Part shown: in pieces, positions 10,710 through 23,813 of the stretch | Layout of the letters: each line of letters begins with the position of its first letter | Numbering within the stretch: position 1 is the stretch's first letter | From: Ficedula albicollis | Lineage: Eukaryota > Chordata > Aves > Passeriformes > Muscicapidae | Reading direction: 5' to 3' | Assembly (NCBI RefSeq): GCF_000247815.1 | Contig: NC_021672.1 | Span: forward strand, 70,728,303 to 70,792,302 | Length of the DNA stretch: 64,000 bases | Notes under the pieces: model-generated | What the model saw: the letters and a program-made list of their open reading frames with translations, nothing else | Told to the model about the DNA's origin: nothing | Database searches by the model: none | Translations under genes and position numbers: made by a program

Positions 10710-13700
10710 TCTCAAATATATTTTCATTAAAGCACCCCCACACATGGCTGAGAGGTCCAGCTGTGCCCTGTGGTGGATTCTTGTGGAGCTGTTGGAGCAG
10801 AGACCCCACTGCCAACACCTGAACACCTGCAGAAATTCAGTTATAACTAGAACTTGGCGTGTTAGTTAAAAATGTTCTGGAAATGTGGAGAAGGAAGTGC
10901 TGGGCTAAATATTCCTATTAACTGATGAATGAGTACTTTATTATTAGAAGCTCATGTTGTTGTCTTCTGCTTTTTTTGTAATTTCATGTGAGACTGGATT
11001 GCTTCCTCAATCAAATGTGGTTTTGGTGATCTGCTTAAGGGCTGAACTTGTAAGTGCTCTATTTCTAAAATACTTTAGATGCTTTTGTTCTACCGGACTC
11101 AGAAACACAGCAGTGATTTCAATGTAGTTAATATTGTGATAAAATCATGGAATAAGCCAAGAAAATGTGAGAAGGCAGAATTTGGAGCTTTCTGTGAGCA
11201 GTTAATTGACCAGTCTGGAGCTGAACAAGATTAAGGGTTTTCTAAGGGGTGGCATGAGTATCCTGAGAAATTGCTCTACAGTGTCTCGGGGTCTAGATGT
11301 TTTATTTATATTCTACAATAATAGTGACTTTTTTGTAGTTAATTTAATTTTTGACAGTTTATCAGTATAAATAAAATGAGTTATATGTTTAGCTGAGATA
11401 GGCAGATTTTTGGTTTAAATTCAGAGATACTTTTGAAATTTTAAAGGGGAAGAAATTTCCTTAGTAGAAATTGAGTATCCTGAAAAATAAACGGTATACT
11501 ACAGAATATTGCTTTGCTCTTAAAAGTTATACTGTTAGAAGAAAAAAATTAGGAAATCTTTTTCAGTTATTATTTTAAATCTCAGATGTACAGAGAACTT
11601 AGTTCCATGTTTAACCTTCTCAAAGGCATATATGATCTCTTAAAAGTAACAGTTATATCTTATACACTGAATGTTTTACAGCATTCAAGATGCTGATTAA
11701 AAATTTGAAGCTAAAAGTATATTCTCTTTCATATTTGGAATATTCAGATATCTCTTTGGAGGTCCATCAGAGCACCTTTGTGGGTATACATCTCCCTTTG
11801 TCTAGGTCCTACTGACTTGCTAATTCTGTATTTCTTTAGCTTTAAGTATGAATTCTCCTGCTCAAGTTCTTAAAAATTGAAGTTCTATGTTAGGTCTATT
11901 AGAAACAAAGAATTTCTGACCTCTATTCTCAATTTATAGTATAAGGACATGAAACTTGAAGAGGTAGAATATTGTGCCAATTTATGCTCAAGGTGTCAGG
12001 GAAAGTCAATGTGTGACCCTCAAATGCCTGAAGTGTTTACCAGCTAATGTACAAAGCAGCAATAACATTTCAGTGTTTATATAGTCAGAGGCTTTTTCAA
12101 GGATATTTGTTCCTCAGAGTTTAGGAAATGGATTGCTCTGTTAGCCTGATGCTGGTGTTTATCTGGGAAGGAGTGCTTCTTTCAGCAGTTGCCTCTGTAA
12201 TTATGTTTCATTGCTTGTCAAACAATGCTGGATGCTGAAAGTCAGTTTGCATTTTTAGCATGCATCCTTTTACCTCTGTGAGTACCTTTCTGTGGAAGGG
12301 AACTCATAGTGGTCAAGAGGTAGAATGTAAGTTTTTTTAACAACTAAGTCACAGTGATATGGCTGAGTCAGAGTCCTCTCCAGGTCTCAATAATTACAAT
12401 AACACACAGTGAAAATTGACTTACTCGTGTCAGGAGTCTGTGTTATTTTCACTTTTTACTGTTCATACTAGCACTTTGAACTGCTACATATGACTGGCTG
12501 ACTTAAAAGTTAATGTTTGTTTCATGTACCCCTTGGTCTGCCAGCTTAGAAAAGCAGAGCAAGAAGAGATGGCAGTAATTACCAAAAACCAACAAAAAAT
12601 TAATGATTAATGGACAGGTAGGCAATTATAGGTATTTATATTGAAGATTTCCATGCTAGATACAGCTTTATGAATTATACAGGTTTCAGAATATCCATGT
12701 AAATTTTAAATAAATATCTAATCTCATTAGTGGTGTGACATTGTAATCCCTATTACAAAACTAAATGTTAAACAAAATGTACAGACTTTTCAGTTGTTAC
12801 CTTCCGGCTCTGGCAAGTTAGAGATAAAACTGAGCACATGTTAAAGATTAGCTGCTGATGGGCAAGTGATCAAAAGCTTCCTTTCTTCTTCTGACTTTTG
12901 TGTCTCTAACCCAGTTAGACAACAGGAGAGAAGCAGACATAGGTTGAGTTGTGTGACTTTTGAATAAGATCTTTAGGGCATGTGTCTCCCCCGAGTTTGT
13001 GTGATTTGACTCTGAATGGCATTTTTAATTCATGAACAAATTAAATTTTATTCTGCTTTTTGATGTACAGGCATTTTCTCAGCGTGCCACTGAGTGGTAG
13101 TCTGAGTGGTGAGCTTTTCAGCTGGCACCTGGGATGCCTGGCAGCCTCAGGAGCTGGATGTTCCAGAAGATCCATATGCAAAGAAATGGATGATGCCCTG
13201 CTTTGTGTTTGTAGGTGAGGAGTATGCAGCTGCTGCAATTCAGGAACTAGCTTGCTGGAGTTAGAATTGAAGCCATGAGGGCTTTTTCCCCCTAAAATAT
13301 AAAAAATAATACTAAAAAAATCCTGTCAGCCTAGTACAATCTCACAGAATCAGCTTGACTCAAAAATACCACAGGCAGTAATTTTAAGTTAGTGCTTATA
13401 AGCAAATGAGCCCCAGCAAAGTCCTCTTGTCATATCTGTTGGTGGTAGAAATTGAATATTTCTGTGGCTACTACTTCCTTTGCATAAGCTGTGGAAGAAA
13501 GAAAACTTCCTGCCTTATGGATGAGGTTAGAAGAAATTAAGGTTTTCAGTTTGTCTCCACATTCAATAAAAAGCATGTGAGATACTAGTTGCCTAATAGC
13601 AGCACTGAAAATGTAATGTGCTTTGGAGCATCATTTTCTTAGTAATAAAATTTCTCAAATTATATTGTTAATCAGCAGTCTTTAAATTTTTGCTTCGTAT

Positions 13701-13732
13701 ATATATGTATGTGAATTTTTGTAGAGACATAT

Positions 13733-13744
13733 ATATATATGTCT
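13733..13744. repeat. Short AT palindrome
   Basis: Around this point gacatatatatatatgtc reads the same on both strands, next to a gtatatatatgtatgtg stretch. It is a small microsatellite-derived palindrome of no obvious role. Confidence 0.6.
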
Positions 13745-13916
13745 AAGAAACAGGCATAGAGATAAAGAACTCATAGGAGGGATATCCAGGAAAAGCAGTA
13801 GATGGTGTAAAAGGACTAGGGCAATAACAAATGCCCTGTCTGCATAGCAGTACTCATAGCCATTACTGCTGTAATGTGCTTTCACTGGGTGGATCAGCTT
13901 CCTTCAGTACCATGTG

Positions 13917-14024
13917 TCTCAGAACAAATGTTCAGAATTTGAAAAAAACCAGTTTTTCTTCAGGATCACGTCTCAGAACAAATGTTCAGAATTTGAAAAA
14001 AAAACAGTTTTTCTTCAGGATCAC
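13917..14024. repeat. 54-bp direct tandem duplication
   Basis: The unit starting tctcagaacaaatgttcaga occurs at 13917 and 13971, nearly identical (one base differs in the A run region). Confidence 0.93.
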
Positions 14025-14494
14025 AGTGGCAGTGAGAGTCAGACCCTTCTCAGGATGGAACAATATTTTTTGCATGTTTTTAATTGCTTATTGCTTACTA
14101 ATCAGTTTATCCCTGGTGGGATTTATGTAGAGGATATTCATCTTCAGTAGGTAAGCAGCTGCTTTGAGGTCAGTTTTATCCATTTGCACTCAGTGTGGGC
14201 TAAAAGATTTTTTAAAGAAGTCAGTGGTAAGAAATGCTTTGTCCTCAATAGCTGCTGTAAATAGCTGTGCATAGCCTGGCCTGCTAAATTTCAAGTTAGT
14301 CTGTCATGCCATAATATAAACTTGGTCACTTGCTGTATGAAAACACTTCTTGAAATCCAGTTTGGGAGGAGAGAAAGGGAGAGCAAAGTCTTAGGCACAT
14401 AATATTAATCTGTGGCAAGAAGCCTAAAGTATTAGTTGAAAGAAAGCAAAGGTCTCTTCTGATTTCTCTGCAAATTTTTGACTTGCCATCAAAT

Positions 14495-15406
14495 AATTTT
14501 CCTTTTGCACTTCCTGATTTATGGGCAGATACTTTTCCTACAGATCCCACCACTGCTGATCATTATTCTAGTAGATTAATGATTTTTTTCCTTCCTTTCG
14601 GCTCCTCTTGCCTGTTAGGTTGGTTAAACCTGTCTTTTGCTAAGCTGGTTTCTGTTTTCCATTGCATAGAAGTTGGCTGTGTTCAGAACAGATAAAGAGG
14701 AAAGGAAATGAGGTTGCCTGAGGGAGTCCAGAGGCCTTTGCAAAAGTAAGAGATAGTGCATTGAAAGATGTGGTACTATTGATCTTTGGTGAAAACTGAA
14801 GTATTGTTGTGGTCTAGAAAGCATAAATATTTATTAACTGGTCTTCTTCCTAGTTTTGTTTGGTTTTGGTTTTTTTTAATTGGAAAATGCTGTTGGGAGG
14901 ACTTCATGAACATTTTTACATGTAGTAACTTTGCCTCTTTTGCACTGGTTTGGTTAATTTTCCTTTTGCACTTCCTGATTTATGGGCAGATACTTTTCCT
15001 ACAGATCCCACCACTGCTGATCATTATTCTAGTAGATTAATGATTTTTTTCCTTCCTTTCGGCTCCTCTTGCCTGTTAGGTTGGTTAAACCTGTCTTTTG
15101 CTAAGCTGGTTTCTGTTTTCCATTGCATAGAAGTTGGCTGTGTTCAGAACAGATAAAGAGGAAAGGAAATGAGGTTGCCTGAGGGAGTCCAGAGGCCTTT
15201 GCAAAAGTAAGAGATAGTGCATTGAAAGATGTGGTACTATTGATCTTTGGTGAAAACTGCAGTATTGTTGTGGTCTAGAAAGCATAAATATTTATTAACT
15301 GGTCTTCTTCCTAGTTTTGTTTGGTTTTGGTGTTTTTTAATTGGAAAATGCTGTCATGAACATTTTTACATGTAGTAACTTTGCTTCTTTTGCGCTGGTT
15401 TGGTTT
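14495..15406. repeat. 461-bp direct tandem duplication
   Basis: The unit starting aattttccttttgcacttcc occurs at 14495 and 14956, abutting. Copy 2 lacks about 12 bases (tgggaggactt) near its end and has a few substitutions (for example gaagtattg against gcagtattg). Small open frames on both strands are simply doubled by it. Confidence 0.95.
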
Positions 15407-16570
15407 GGCCAAGATAAACACTGAGGTAGAAAATAAGCCGAATGTGAATACTCAGTATTCTCACATTTTTCTACTTTCGTACTCTCTCTCAGGTGTGAGA
15501 ATTCTTGGGGTTTTTTTTAAGATGAAGGCAGTTTTGCTCTGTAATACAGGTCTGTAGGCTAAAACTTTAATTTATTACTACTGCCTCAGACAGTTCTAGT
15601 TGAACAGAGATGGTCTCTGGTTAATATTATTACATACATGCAGTACACACAGGCTTTAGAATTCCAGCTTGAATTGCTGCATGTGTGTATGAGTGAGAAT
15701 GAAATTTTTGACTGTCTCTGCACAAATGCTGTCCAACTTACTTCCTATTTAAACCAACTAAAAGGAAAGTTCTGCTAGTGTATGTCAGGCTTGAAATATA
15801 TATGAAGCTGCTAATCCATGGGTTATGGCACAATGATAAATATTTGGGAGGAGCTCAGCTGATGTAGCTACTAGCCCTGCTTTAAGTAAGAGGTTGGACC
15901 AGGTCCCAACCAATTTTTTTAATGGATCTGTAGATTGTAAAAGAAACAAGTAGTGTGCCTCTCGAGCACACAGCTGGCACGGTACCTTCAGTGGCACAGG
16001 GCTGAGCAACAGCTTGCATTGCATAGACTTTGTTTTAATGCTGTTTTGCTGGTTTTAAGTCATTCTTTCTCTTTGCTTTCATGTGTCTGTCTCATTTCCT
16101 GAAGCTGACTTATTTTAAATGGCATCCATTATGCCCTTGTCCAGCAGGAGTGCCAAATACTTATGTTTTCTTGGAGGACCAGCTCCCTGAGGAAATATTT
16201 GGTTTACAAAGACTTCCAGTCTAATGCCTTTCAAGTAAGGGAGGGGAGGCTACTTAATTATTTTCTGGACACATCCATCAGTTTGGGCCTTGAATGAGAG
16301 TAATCTTTAATGTTTGAGATCTGTGTAAACATCCAACTCATGATTCCTCCTCCAACTCATAGGCACTGAGTCTAGCATGAAGTTTAGTCCTTTGGCAGTC
16401 TCTCTTTAAGGTCCTGTTTCCATACAGCCTTGAGTGGGATTAGTGTTTAAATCTTGACATGGAGGCAAAAGTCCTTTTTTTCACATCTGTCCTTGAATAA
16501 CTTTGTCACAGTACAGAGATTAGAGGGAGCTCACCAGGTTTTGCAAGTTTTACCAGTATGGACCAAAGGA

Positions 16571-16889
16571 GGATGGATGGATGGATGGATGGATGGATGG
16601 ATGGATGGATGGATGGATGGATGGATGGATGGATGGATGGATGGATGGATGGATGGATGGATGGATGGATGGATGGATGGATGGATGGATGGATGGATGG
16701 ATGGATGGATGGATGGATGGATGGATGGATGGATGGATGGATGGATGGATGGATGGATGGATGGATGGATGGATGGATGGATGGATGGATGGATGGATGG
16801 ATGGATGGATGGATGGATGGATGGATGGATGGATGGATGGATGGATGGATGGATGGATGGATGGATGGATGGATGGATGGATGGATGGA
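16571..16889. repeat. (GGAT)n microsatellite, about 80 pure units
   Basis: About 319 bases of uninterrupted ggat/atgg repeat. The flanks (ggaccaaagga on the left, gggagaagcctc on the right) are unique. It opens every frame on both strands, giving artificial poly-(WMDG) and poly-(HPSI) reading frames that are not genes. Confidence 0.98.
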
Positions 16890-17811
16890 GGGAGAAGCCT
16901 CTCTCCTAGGATTATTCTGTAAAATTTATGGAGCTCTTCAGACTTGTTTATATTTGCTTTCAATTTGATCAGCTCAAAGCAGTCCTGGATGATTCCCCTG
17001 CCCAGAAAGCTCCTCATAAATAAGCCCAAGCTGAAGGCTTGCTCTCCTGAAGGGTTTTGATGAGCCTGCTGCATAGAGGAGCCCACCATATCTCATGCTT
17101 TAGCCTCTGAAATATTGGACAGAGATCAAGGTTTACCTGAATGTCATCTGTTAATGATTTTTATATGTAGGCTGCCAGTTGCACACAGTCACTTGCTCAG
17201 TTTGTGTTCCCTCCCTGGCATGTTTTGAGTGTTCTTTGGGAAGCATATGACTCATTTTGCCTCAGTCTCCATCCCCTTCAGCAGTCACTTTTGGTTACTC
17301 ATGTTCCTGGCTTTATCTTGAATTTCTGTCTGCAGGATACCAAGAGTCATTAATGTAACATCCTGCTTCTTGCTTACCCTCCCTTTTAATGTCTGTATGA
17401 GTACCAGACAGGCACACTCACATTGTACATCTGGTAAAAAGGATGCCTTGTTTTACTGGGGTCCAAGGTCAGAGTTCAGGTCATGCTACTTTGGGACTCT
17501 TGGTCTGCTCAAGGTGCCTGTCTTGCATGAATGTTCTCAAGGCACAGGGAGTTCAGAAAACCTATGATGGATTTCTCTTCCTGTAAGATATCAGTTGCAG
17601 GTGATGACTTAACATGACCAAAGCAGTTTCAGTAAATAAAGAGATTTTAAAATTTCCCCTCTTATAACACTTGGAGGTTCACTAGTTCCTGACTTAGCTG
17701 TGATTGGAACCAGTGGTCTGCACTCTGCTTGCAGGGAGCACTGGCAATCCTTGTTGTACAAAGCATTTTAATTGCTGAGGCCTCCAGGGTGCAGGGTCCT
17801 GGCTTTTTGCC

Positions 17812-18025
17812 TTTTGCTTGTTTTTGTTGTTGGGTTTGCTTGGTTTTTTTCCCATTTGCCATATAGGAATCAGCTGAGATCTTTTTGCTTGTTTTTGTTG
17901 TTGGGTTTGCTTGGGTTTTTTTCCCATTTGCCATTTAGGAATCAGCTGAGATCACTTTTGCTTGTTTTTGTTGTTGGGTTTGCTTGGTTTTTTTCCCATT
18001 TGCCATATAGGAATCAGCTGAGATC
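17812..18025. repeat. 71-73-bp tandem repeat, three copies
   Basis: The unit starting tttgcttgtttttgttgttg and ending ggaatcagctgagatc occurs at 17813, 17884 and 17957 with one to three differences between copies. Confidence 0.94.
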
Positions 18026-19669
18026 TGCTTCTTTAAAATCCAGGAGAATAACGTGGATTCTCCTGTTCCACAGCAAGTCTGTTTTCAGGGCTGCCTGGAG
18101 TTTCTGCTCTATTGTGCTGCCCAGGTGATGTATCTGTCTTCTGCACACAGGGTTTTGCAGAAGGAAATGCAGGGTGTGCCTGACATGGTTCCAGCTATAT
18201 TGGCATGACTGAGATACTCACGGATTTGGGACCTTCATCTCGTCATGCAGATGTCTTGACTATTGCTTTTATGAACAGCTTTCCTTTTCAGGAACTTGGA
18301 GGGCAGGAATATATCCAAAGGTAGAACATCAATATCTCATAGTGTGTTTATTTGAGATTATAGTAGGATTGTCTCAGAATTCCAGAGAGCTTTTCTTTCT
18401 TCTTTATGAACTATGGGAAAGCTTACATGGGTGTAATGTGAAGTGGTAAAGTTTTCTTTAAGTTTCTAGGCAGGTCTGTTGCTTTTCAGAAGGTATCTCT
18501 CTGTATGATTTCAAAGTTAATCTCAAGAACATTAGCCTGTTAGCTTCATGTGGGTTCTTTTAACAACCCTTTTAGGACTTGAGTTTTCTTCTGTTCTTGT
18601 GTCCAAGTGTTCTTCACTTTGCTTCTGACCAGTTCTTAGGAAATTTCAGTGGCTATTAGTTAGGTTTTGCTGGCTGTGCCTTGTGCTGAAGAGCCTTCAT
18701 TGTTTCCACTGCTGGTTGGAAGACTTTTCTTCCAACCCTTTACCTTGTGTGTGTTCTGTGAGAATGGTCATCATCTGGATGCTCAGAGCAGTGTGCTAAG
18801 TGCTGAGCATACTTCAGTTCCCACACAAAATAATGTTCACCAGTTTGTTACAGCCTTAAGTGAGGAATGATCTGTGACTAAGCTACTGCTAAGACTCACT
18901 TCACAAATCCTTTGTTAAAAGAAAATAAATGGTGTGACTAAACATAAAATAACACCATTATAAATGGCTTATGAAAGAGCAGTGCACAGAATTAGAAGAG
19001 AAACCTCCTTAATCTGTTTATGCCCAAACTGAATCTCAGAGCATTTCTACCCCACATCTCCTTTGCTGGAGATGCAGCTGGTACACTGAAGATGTGCCTC
19101 TAGGTGAGATGTGCTTCTTTGGGTCTTTTGTCTCTGCATCCCCCCCATGCTTCAGTTGGTGTGCACTAAGGAGAAATCCATCCTGGTGTAGCATTCATTT
19201 TTATGATTGATAGCCTTGGTGAAGTCTTCTGTGCTGTCCAGACAGATTGAAATTTTCCTGTTGCTGATTCTTTCATTCAGAAATTTAATTAGAACATCTA
19301 AAGAAGTTCTGCTGCTCTAACTAAAATAAGCACCATTCATCTTCCTGAGGAAATAAGTGCTGCATTTCAGACCAGATGTTGTCTCTTGTTCTGGATTGGT
19401 TGATCAGCTGATTGACTCAGTAAGAGTCCTACATGTGTTTTTGAGATTTAGCACCTGATAAATGTCTCCATGTCCTGAGTTTTTATTAAAAATTTAATCT
19501 ATTCATTAGCAAATGTATTTGATGCAAATATCTAAATTGTGCTAAGTGAATGTAGCTAATTACTAACTCTTAATTACTATCCGGATGGAATGCAGTTATG
19601 AAATACCAACAGGCTTGGAGTAAATAAATAACCATTGATATTTTTTTCCTTTAGAATTCGTGATCATAA

Positions 19670-19902
19670 ACTATAACACGAGAAGTTGCACCTCAAAATG
19701 AGGAAAACCTTCATTACATGGAGGTGGCAGAGCACTGGAACTGTTGTGGAGTCATCATATTTATATATAATTCGGTCTTTTTAAAAGCATGCAAGTTGCA
19801 CCTCAAAATGAGGAAAACCTTCATAACATGGAGGTGGCAGAGCACAGGAACTGTTGTGGAGTCATCACATTTATATATAACTCGGTCTTTTTAAAAGCAT
19901 GT
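19670..19902 (+). repeat. 110-bp tandem duplication of a CR1-like fragment
   Basis: The unit starting aagttgcacctcaaaatgag occurs at 19683 and 19793. The part ttacatggaggtggcagagc, actggaactgttgtggagtc resembles the 3' region of CR1 in sense orientation with the middle deleted, so a small CR1 relic was duplicated. The duplication is certain; the CR1 origin is likely. Confidence 0.75.
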
Positions 19903-20470
19903 TTTTTTTTGGTTTTGGTTTTGTTTTGTTTAATTGTTTTTTCCCCAGTGGGAGCACTCTAGGTTTGATAGTTCCTCCTCACAGTCTGTTCTTTTGGGTC
20001 ACTGGGGCATGCTGTAATAGAGCAGAGAGGGAAATTTGTAGTTTGGGGACAAACACTGTCTGTAGCATTTCAGAAAAATTATCCTTTGGGAGACCCACAG
20101 AGCTGCAAGTAGTGTTTTATTCATATGTTTGTTAAGCATGACACTAATGGAAGTGTGCAGGCAACAGAAAAGCTCTAACTATCCACAGTCCTAGGGCTTT
20201 CTGGTAATCCATGGAATATACAGGTGCTGCATGCAGCCACCTGTAGTGTGGTGATACATGTGGACAATCATTTAAAGAAAACGGGAACTATGAATGGAGA
20301 GTATCTGAAATGTTCTCTCTGTGTTTATGTTCACCTCCTGTATATGCTGCCTACTTTTGTGGAGCTCTTATTCTTACAGTATCCCTTCAAAGCAGGGATG
20401 CCCACATGATTGAGGGGAAGGTGGTGGCTGGGAGGAGTGTGAAGGCTTTTCATGAACAAGAGGTGGAAAT

Positions 20471-20500
20471 GGGGCAGTTGGGGGGGAATACTTGGGGGGG
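20471..20500 (+). other. G-rich stretch with G-quadruplex potential
   Basis: Three G runs of 4, 7 and 7 lie within 30 bases on the sense strand of the intron. Splitting one 7-G run gives four runs of three or more. No other support. Confidence 0.35.
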
Positions 20501-21007
20501 TTCCCTTAGGGTTAGCAGTGTCTGCCTTGAGTGCCTCAGACAGCACTACTGTGCAAAATGTCACTGACAGGGATTACTCATCTCTTCAGCTTCACATGCA
20601 GAGCTGTGTTGGCAAGGGCAATAAGAAAGTTCCCTGCTACAAGAAAGAAGGCGTAGTTATTAAATAAAAAATTTCAGTATTGATACAGTTTTCCTGGCAA
20701 GAAGAGGCACAGTATTTTAGGCTTTGCCTCTTCCCTGACAAAGCAGAATCAGGCAGAGAAGTACTGAACTCTCTGTGTCTTTACACTCACAGGACACTCA
20801 ATGGGAGTTCAGCTTTGAGAACTGAGATGTTTCTTCTCCTAAACTAGCTGTGGGCAGGTCTCTTGCATCATTCTCCTGTGAATAGATTGTCTGGGCTGAC
20901 TCTGTTCTTACTGACCATGTCGTGAGTAAAAGAGGTGTTACTGGAATCTCCCATGCAAGAGTGGTGGGGATGAAGATTGAGCACATTTTTTTCAGGAAAG
21001 CCAAAGT

Positions 21008-22787
21008 CCAGTGTGAGGCTGATGTTTCTTGTTGATTTTCCAGTATAACCGGCATCCATGAAAAAAGAGCTAACTGGGAAATCCTGTTTTCATCCTTTCT
21101 TGACCTATATAGGAACTCTTTTCATTATTTCCCAAGAGAATTTCAGGAGCTTTACCTGTGTTTTCTACAGTTGGTTTTAATACTGAAATCAAGAAATCGA
21201 CTCCTCAACACTTTGGTGTTTTCTCTAGTTTTTTGTTCCTTTCAATTATAGTCAGTCTTGCCCGTGAGGAGTACTGCTTATACATGGGCAGTGTGCTTTA
21301 GAAGCATTACAAATACTTCTAAAATATATGGTGATACTCAAACACATAAAGCACATTATTTCTTAAGATTTGGTAGGTAAGCAGGAACGGAGGATAATGA
21401 AGTATCTTTTTCCATGTAATACAGCTCCTTCCAAAGATTCACATTTTTGCAGCACATCTATTAAATTTATTAATTTTTAAATAAATCGTATTTTGCCAAT
21501 ATATTTTTGCAGTAACTTGCAGTGTAGTTTGATGTAATTTTACTGTAATTTGTAATTAGATTTATTTTTAAATTATTTCTAGTTTAATTATTTCTGTCTT
21601 GGGAAAGGAAATGCTTTATTCATAAATTTTAGTGTTCACTTTTGTAGCAACATTCAGAAGGTAATAAATGGATTGAGTGGATCAATGGAGTCATTGGTTC
21701 AGCTTTGGATTCATTACTCAACTGTTACCTATTTATATTATATATTTAAATTGACCTGTTGGTTTTGCAGGGGTCAAGGTTCTTGTGTTACTTTTTTCTA
21801 AGTAATAAGAGGAGTTTTTCTGTCAGACTAATTTAACATAATTGTGGGTTTTTTCTGCTAAAATCACTTGTGAAGAATACTTGATTTTTCATCTAAGACG
21901 CTGTGTCAGCACAGTTCTTTATTTTTAGTGACTTAATGTTTGTGCTATATTCTTTCACTGAAAATGTTTTTAGAGCAGACACACCAATAAAAAATTGAGA
22001 CTCTTTGGAACTTTTCATTAGGAACCTAAAAAATGTGGTTGGTTGAGACAAGTGTTTTATCTTTTCAGCTAGGGTCCCTAATACAGATTCTGCTGTGAGG
22101 AGGGAGAGAAATATGAGAATCCATAAATGTCTTAGTTTTTTTAAGATTTAATCCCACGTGTTTAATTTAGTAGTGTCAGAATGTCCCCAGGGCTTTTATT
22201 TGGCTTGAGTACAGTGGCTTTTATCCCAGAGAGGCAGGATGTGGGGTACCATGGTTATCACCTGGCTGGGGCTGCTGGGTGTGTGTGAAGCTGAGAGTGC
22301 TGCTCTCCTGGTGGGCACAGGAGCTGCATCCCAGGAATTCTTGGCCTGAGTGGAGCCACTGGTGAGTCACTGGCAGTGCCAGCAGCAGAGAGGCACAGGA
22401 GGGTTATTGTGTGTGCCACTGCCTGGTGACAGCAGTGACTCATGGCCACTGCTGCTAGGAGGGCGATGCACAGAGATTTGGGGGGGTTAAATTCTTCCTC
22501 CAAATCAATTGTCAAATTTTCTGGCAAGGCTCTCAGTCTGCCTTCTGGGAAAATTAAGGCACGTTTAGTGTCTAGGCGCCATCGTGTCTATATCAGTAAT
22601 GCACAGGTTTGTTTCAAGGAAATTATTTGTTTTCTGGAAGACAACTTAGAAACCTCATATTAGCAGCAGGCTTGACCTACTGTATTTTCTTTAAAACAGA
22701 TACTAAGAGTTGTCACAAAGTTGCACCAGTCCTGTCTGGGCTGCCATAGTGCAGGTTTTTCAGGGTTGTCCTGGTTTGAAAGTCAGG
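21008..22787. repeat. Nested duplication, first unit (A-X-B)
   Basis: Block A (21008-21624) recurs at 22788-23404 (offset 1780). Block B (22552-22787, ending in the first bases of an LTR, tgtcctggtttgaaagtcag) recurs at 23408-23643 (offset 856). X is the 927-base stretch 21625-22551, present only here. Identity is near complete, for example agttttttg against agttttctg in A. Confidence 0.94.
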
Positions 22788-23643
22788 CCAGTGTGAGGCT
22801 GATGTTTCTTGTTGATTTTCCAGTATAACCGGCATCCATGAAAAAAGAGCTAACTGGGAAATCCTGTTTTCATCCTTTCTTGACCTATATAGGAACTCTT
22901 TTCATTATTTCCCAAGAGAATTTCAGGAGCTTTACCTGTGTTTTCTACAGTTGGTTTTAATACTGAAATCAAGAAATCGACTCCTCAACACTTTGGTGTT
23001 TTCTCTAGTTTTCTGTTCCTTTCAATTATAGTCAGTCTTGCCCGTGAGGAGTACTGCTTATACATGGGCAGTGTGCTTTAGAAGCATTACAAATACTTCT
23101 AAAATATATGGTGATACTCAAACACATAAAGCACATTATTTCTTAAGATTTGGTAGGTAAGCAGGAACGGAGGATAATGAAGTATCTTTTTCCATGTAAT
23201 ACAGCTCCTTCCAAAGATTCACATTTTTGCAGCACATCTATTAAATTTATTAATTTTTAAATAAATCGTATTTTGCCAATATATTTTTGCAGTAACTTGC
23301 AGTGTAGTTTGATGTAATTTTACTGTAATTTGTAATTAGATTTATTTTTAAATTATTTCTAGTTTAATTATTTCTGTCTTGGGAAAGGAAATGCTTTATT
23401 CATATCTAATTAAGGCACGTTTAGTGTCTAGGCGCCATCGTGTCTAAATCAGTAATGCACAGGTTTGTTTCAAGGAAATTATTTGTTTTCTGGAAGACAA
23501 CTTAGAAACCTCATATTAGCAGCAGGCTTGACCTACTGTATTTTCTTTAAAACAGATACTAAGAGTTGTCACAAAGTTGCACCAGTCCTGTCTGGGCTGC
23601 CATAGTGCAGGTTTTTCAGGGTTGTCCTGGTTTGAAAGTCAGG
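22788..23643. repeat. Nested duplication, second unit (A'-B', X deleted)
   Basis: This is the second copy of the 1780-bp unit with the 927-base X part missing. A' and B' join at cata|tct|aattaagg. The right side runs into the LTR at 23623 and then the gap. Confidence 0.94.
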
Positions 23644-23813
23644 TGTAAGAAAGGCAGGAGCCTCTCTTGAAATGGAGAATGTAACCCCCCCACCCCCTCC
23701 AAATTATTATAATTTTGAAATTAAAGGGCTCTCAGGCAAAGATATGGAAATAGGAATGACAGTTCTTTACTAGGAAAAATGAAAGTAAAAATACAGTAAT
23801 ACGTAAAACCCCA

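Larger units (their letters stand above)
10004..10824 (+). mobile_element. ERV LTR (ERV-L-like, solo), with internal minisatellites
   Basis: The element starts tgtggtgggttggccctggc. It continues with ggtgaaataaagacagggaa, cagcttaatttattgcag and a CT-rich region with cagcctcagcttcactcc, and ends near actgccaacacctgaaca. This layout is that of an avian ERV-L-type LTR. The variable middle is made of two direct duplications (70 bp at 10385 and 60 bp at 10586). The longer open frames on both strands here (up to about 146 codons) run through repeats and match nothing I know. I found no matching target-site duplication, so the right end is approximate. It carries no coding region. Confidence 0.7.

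Noticed and set aside
10206..10869. Overlapping open frames of 88-146 codons on both strands
   Set aside because: They lie inside an LTR with internal minisatellites, contain duplicated segments and match no retroviral or host protein that I recognise.
16454..17089. Long open frames of poly-(WMDG) and poly-(HPSI) on both strands
   Set aside because: They are produced by the pure (GGAT)n microsatellite and have no non-repeat protein similarity or splice context.
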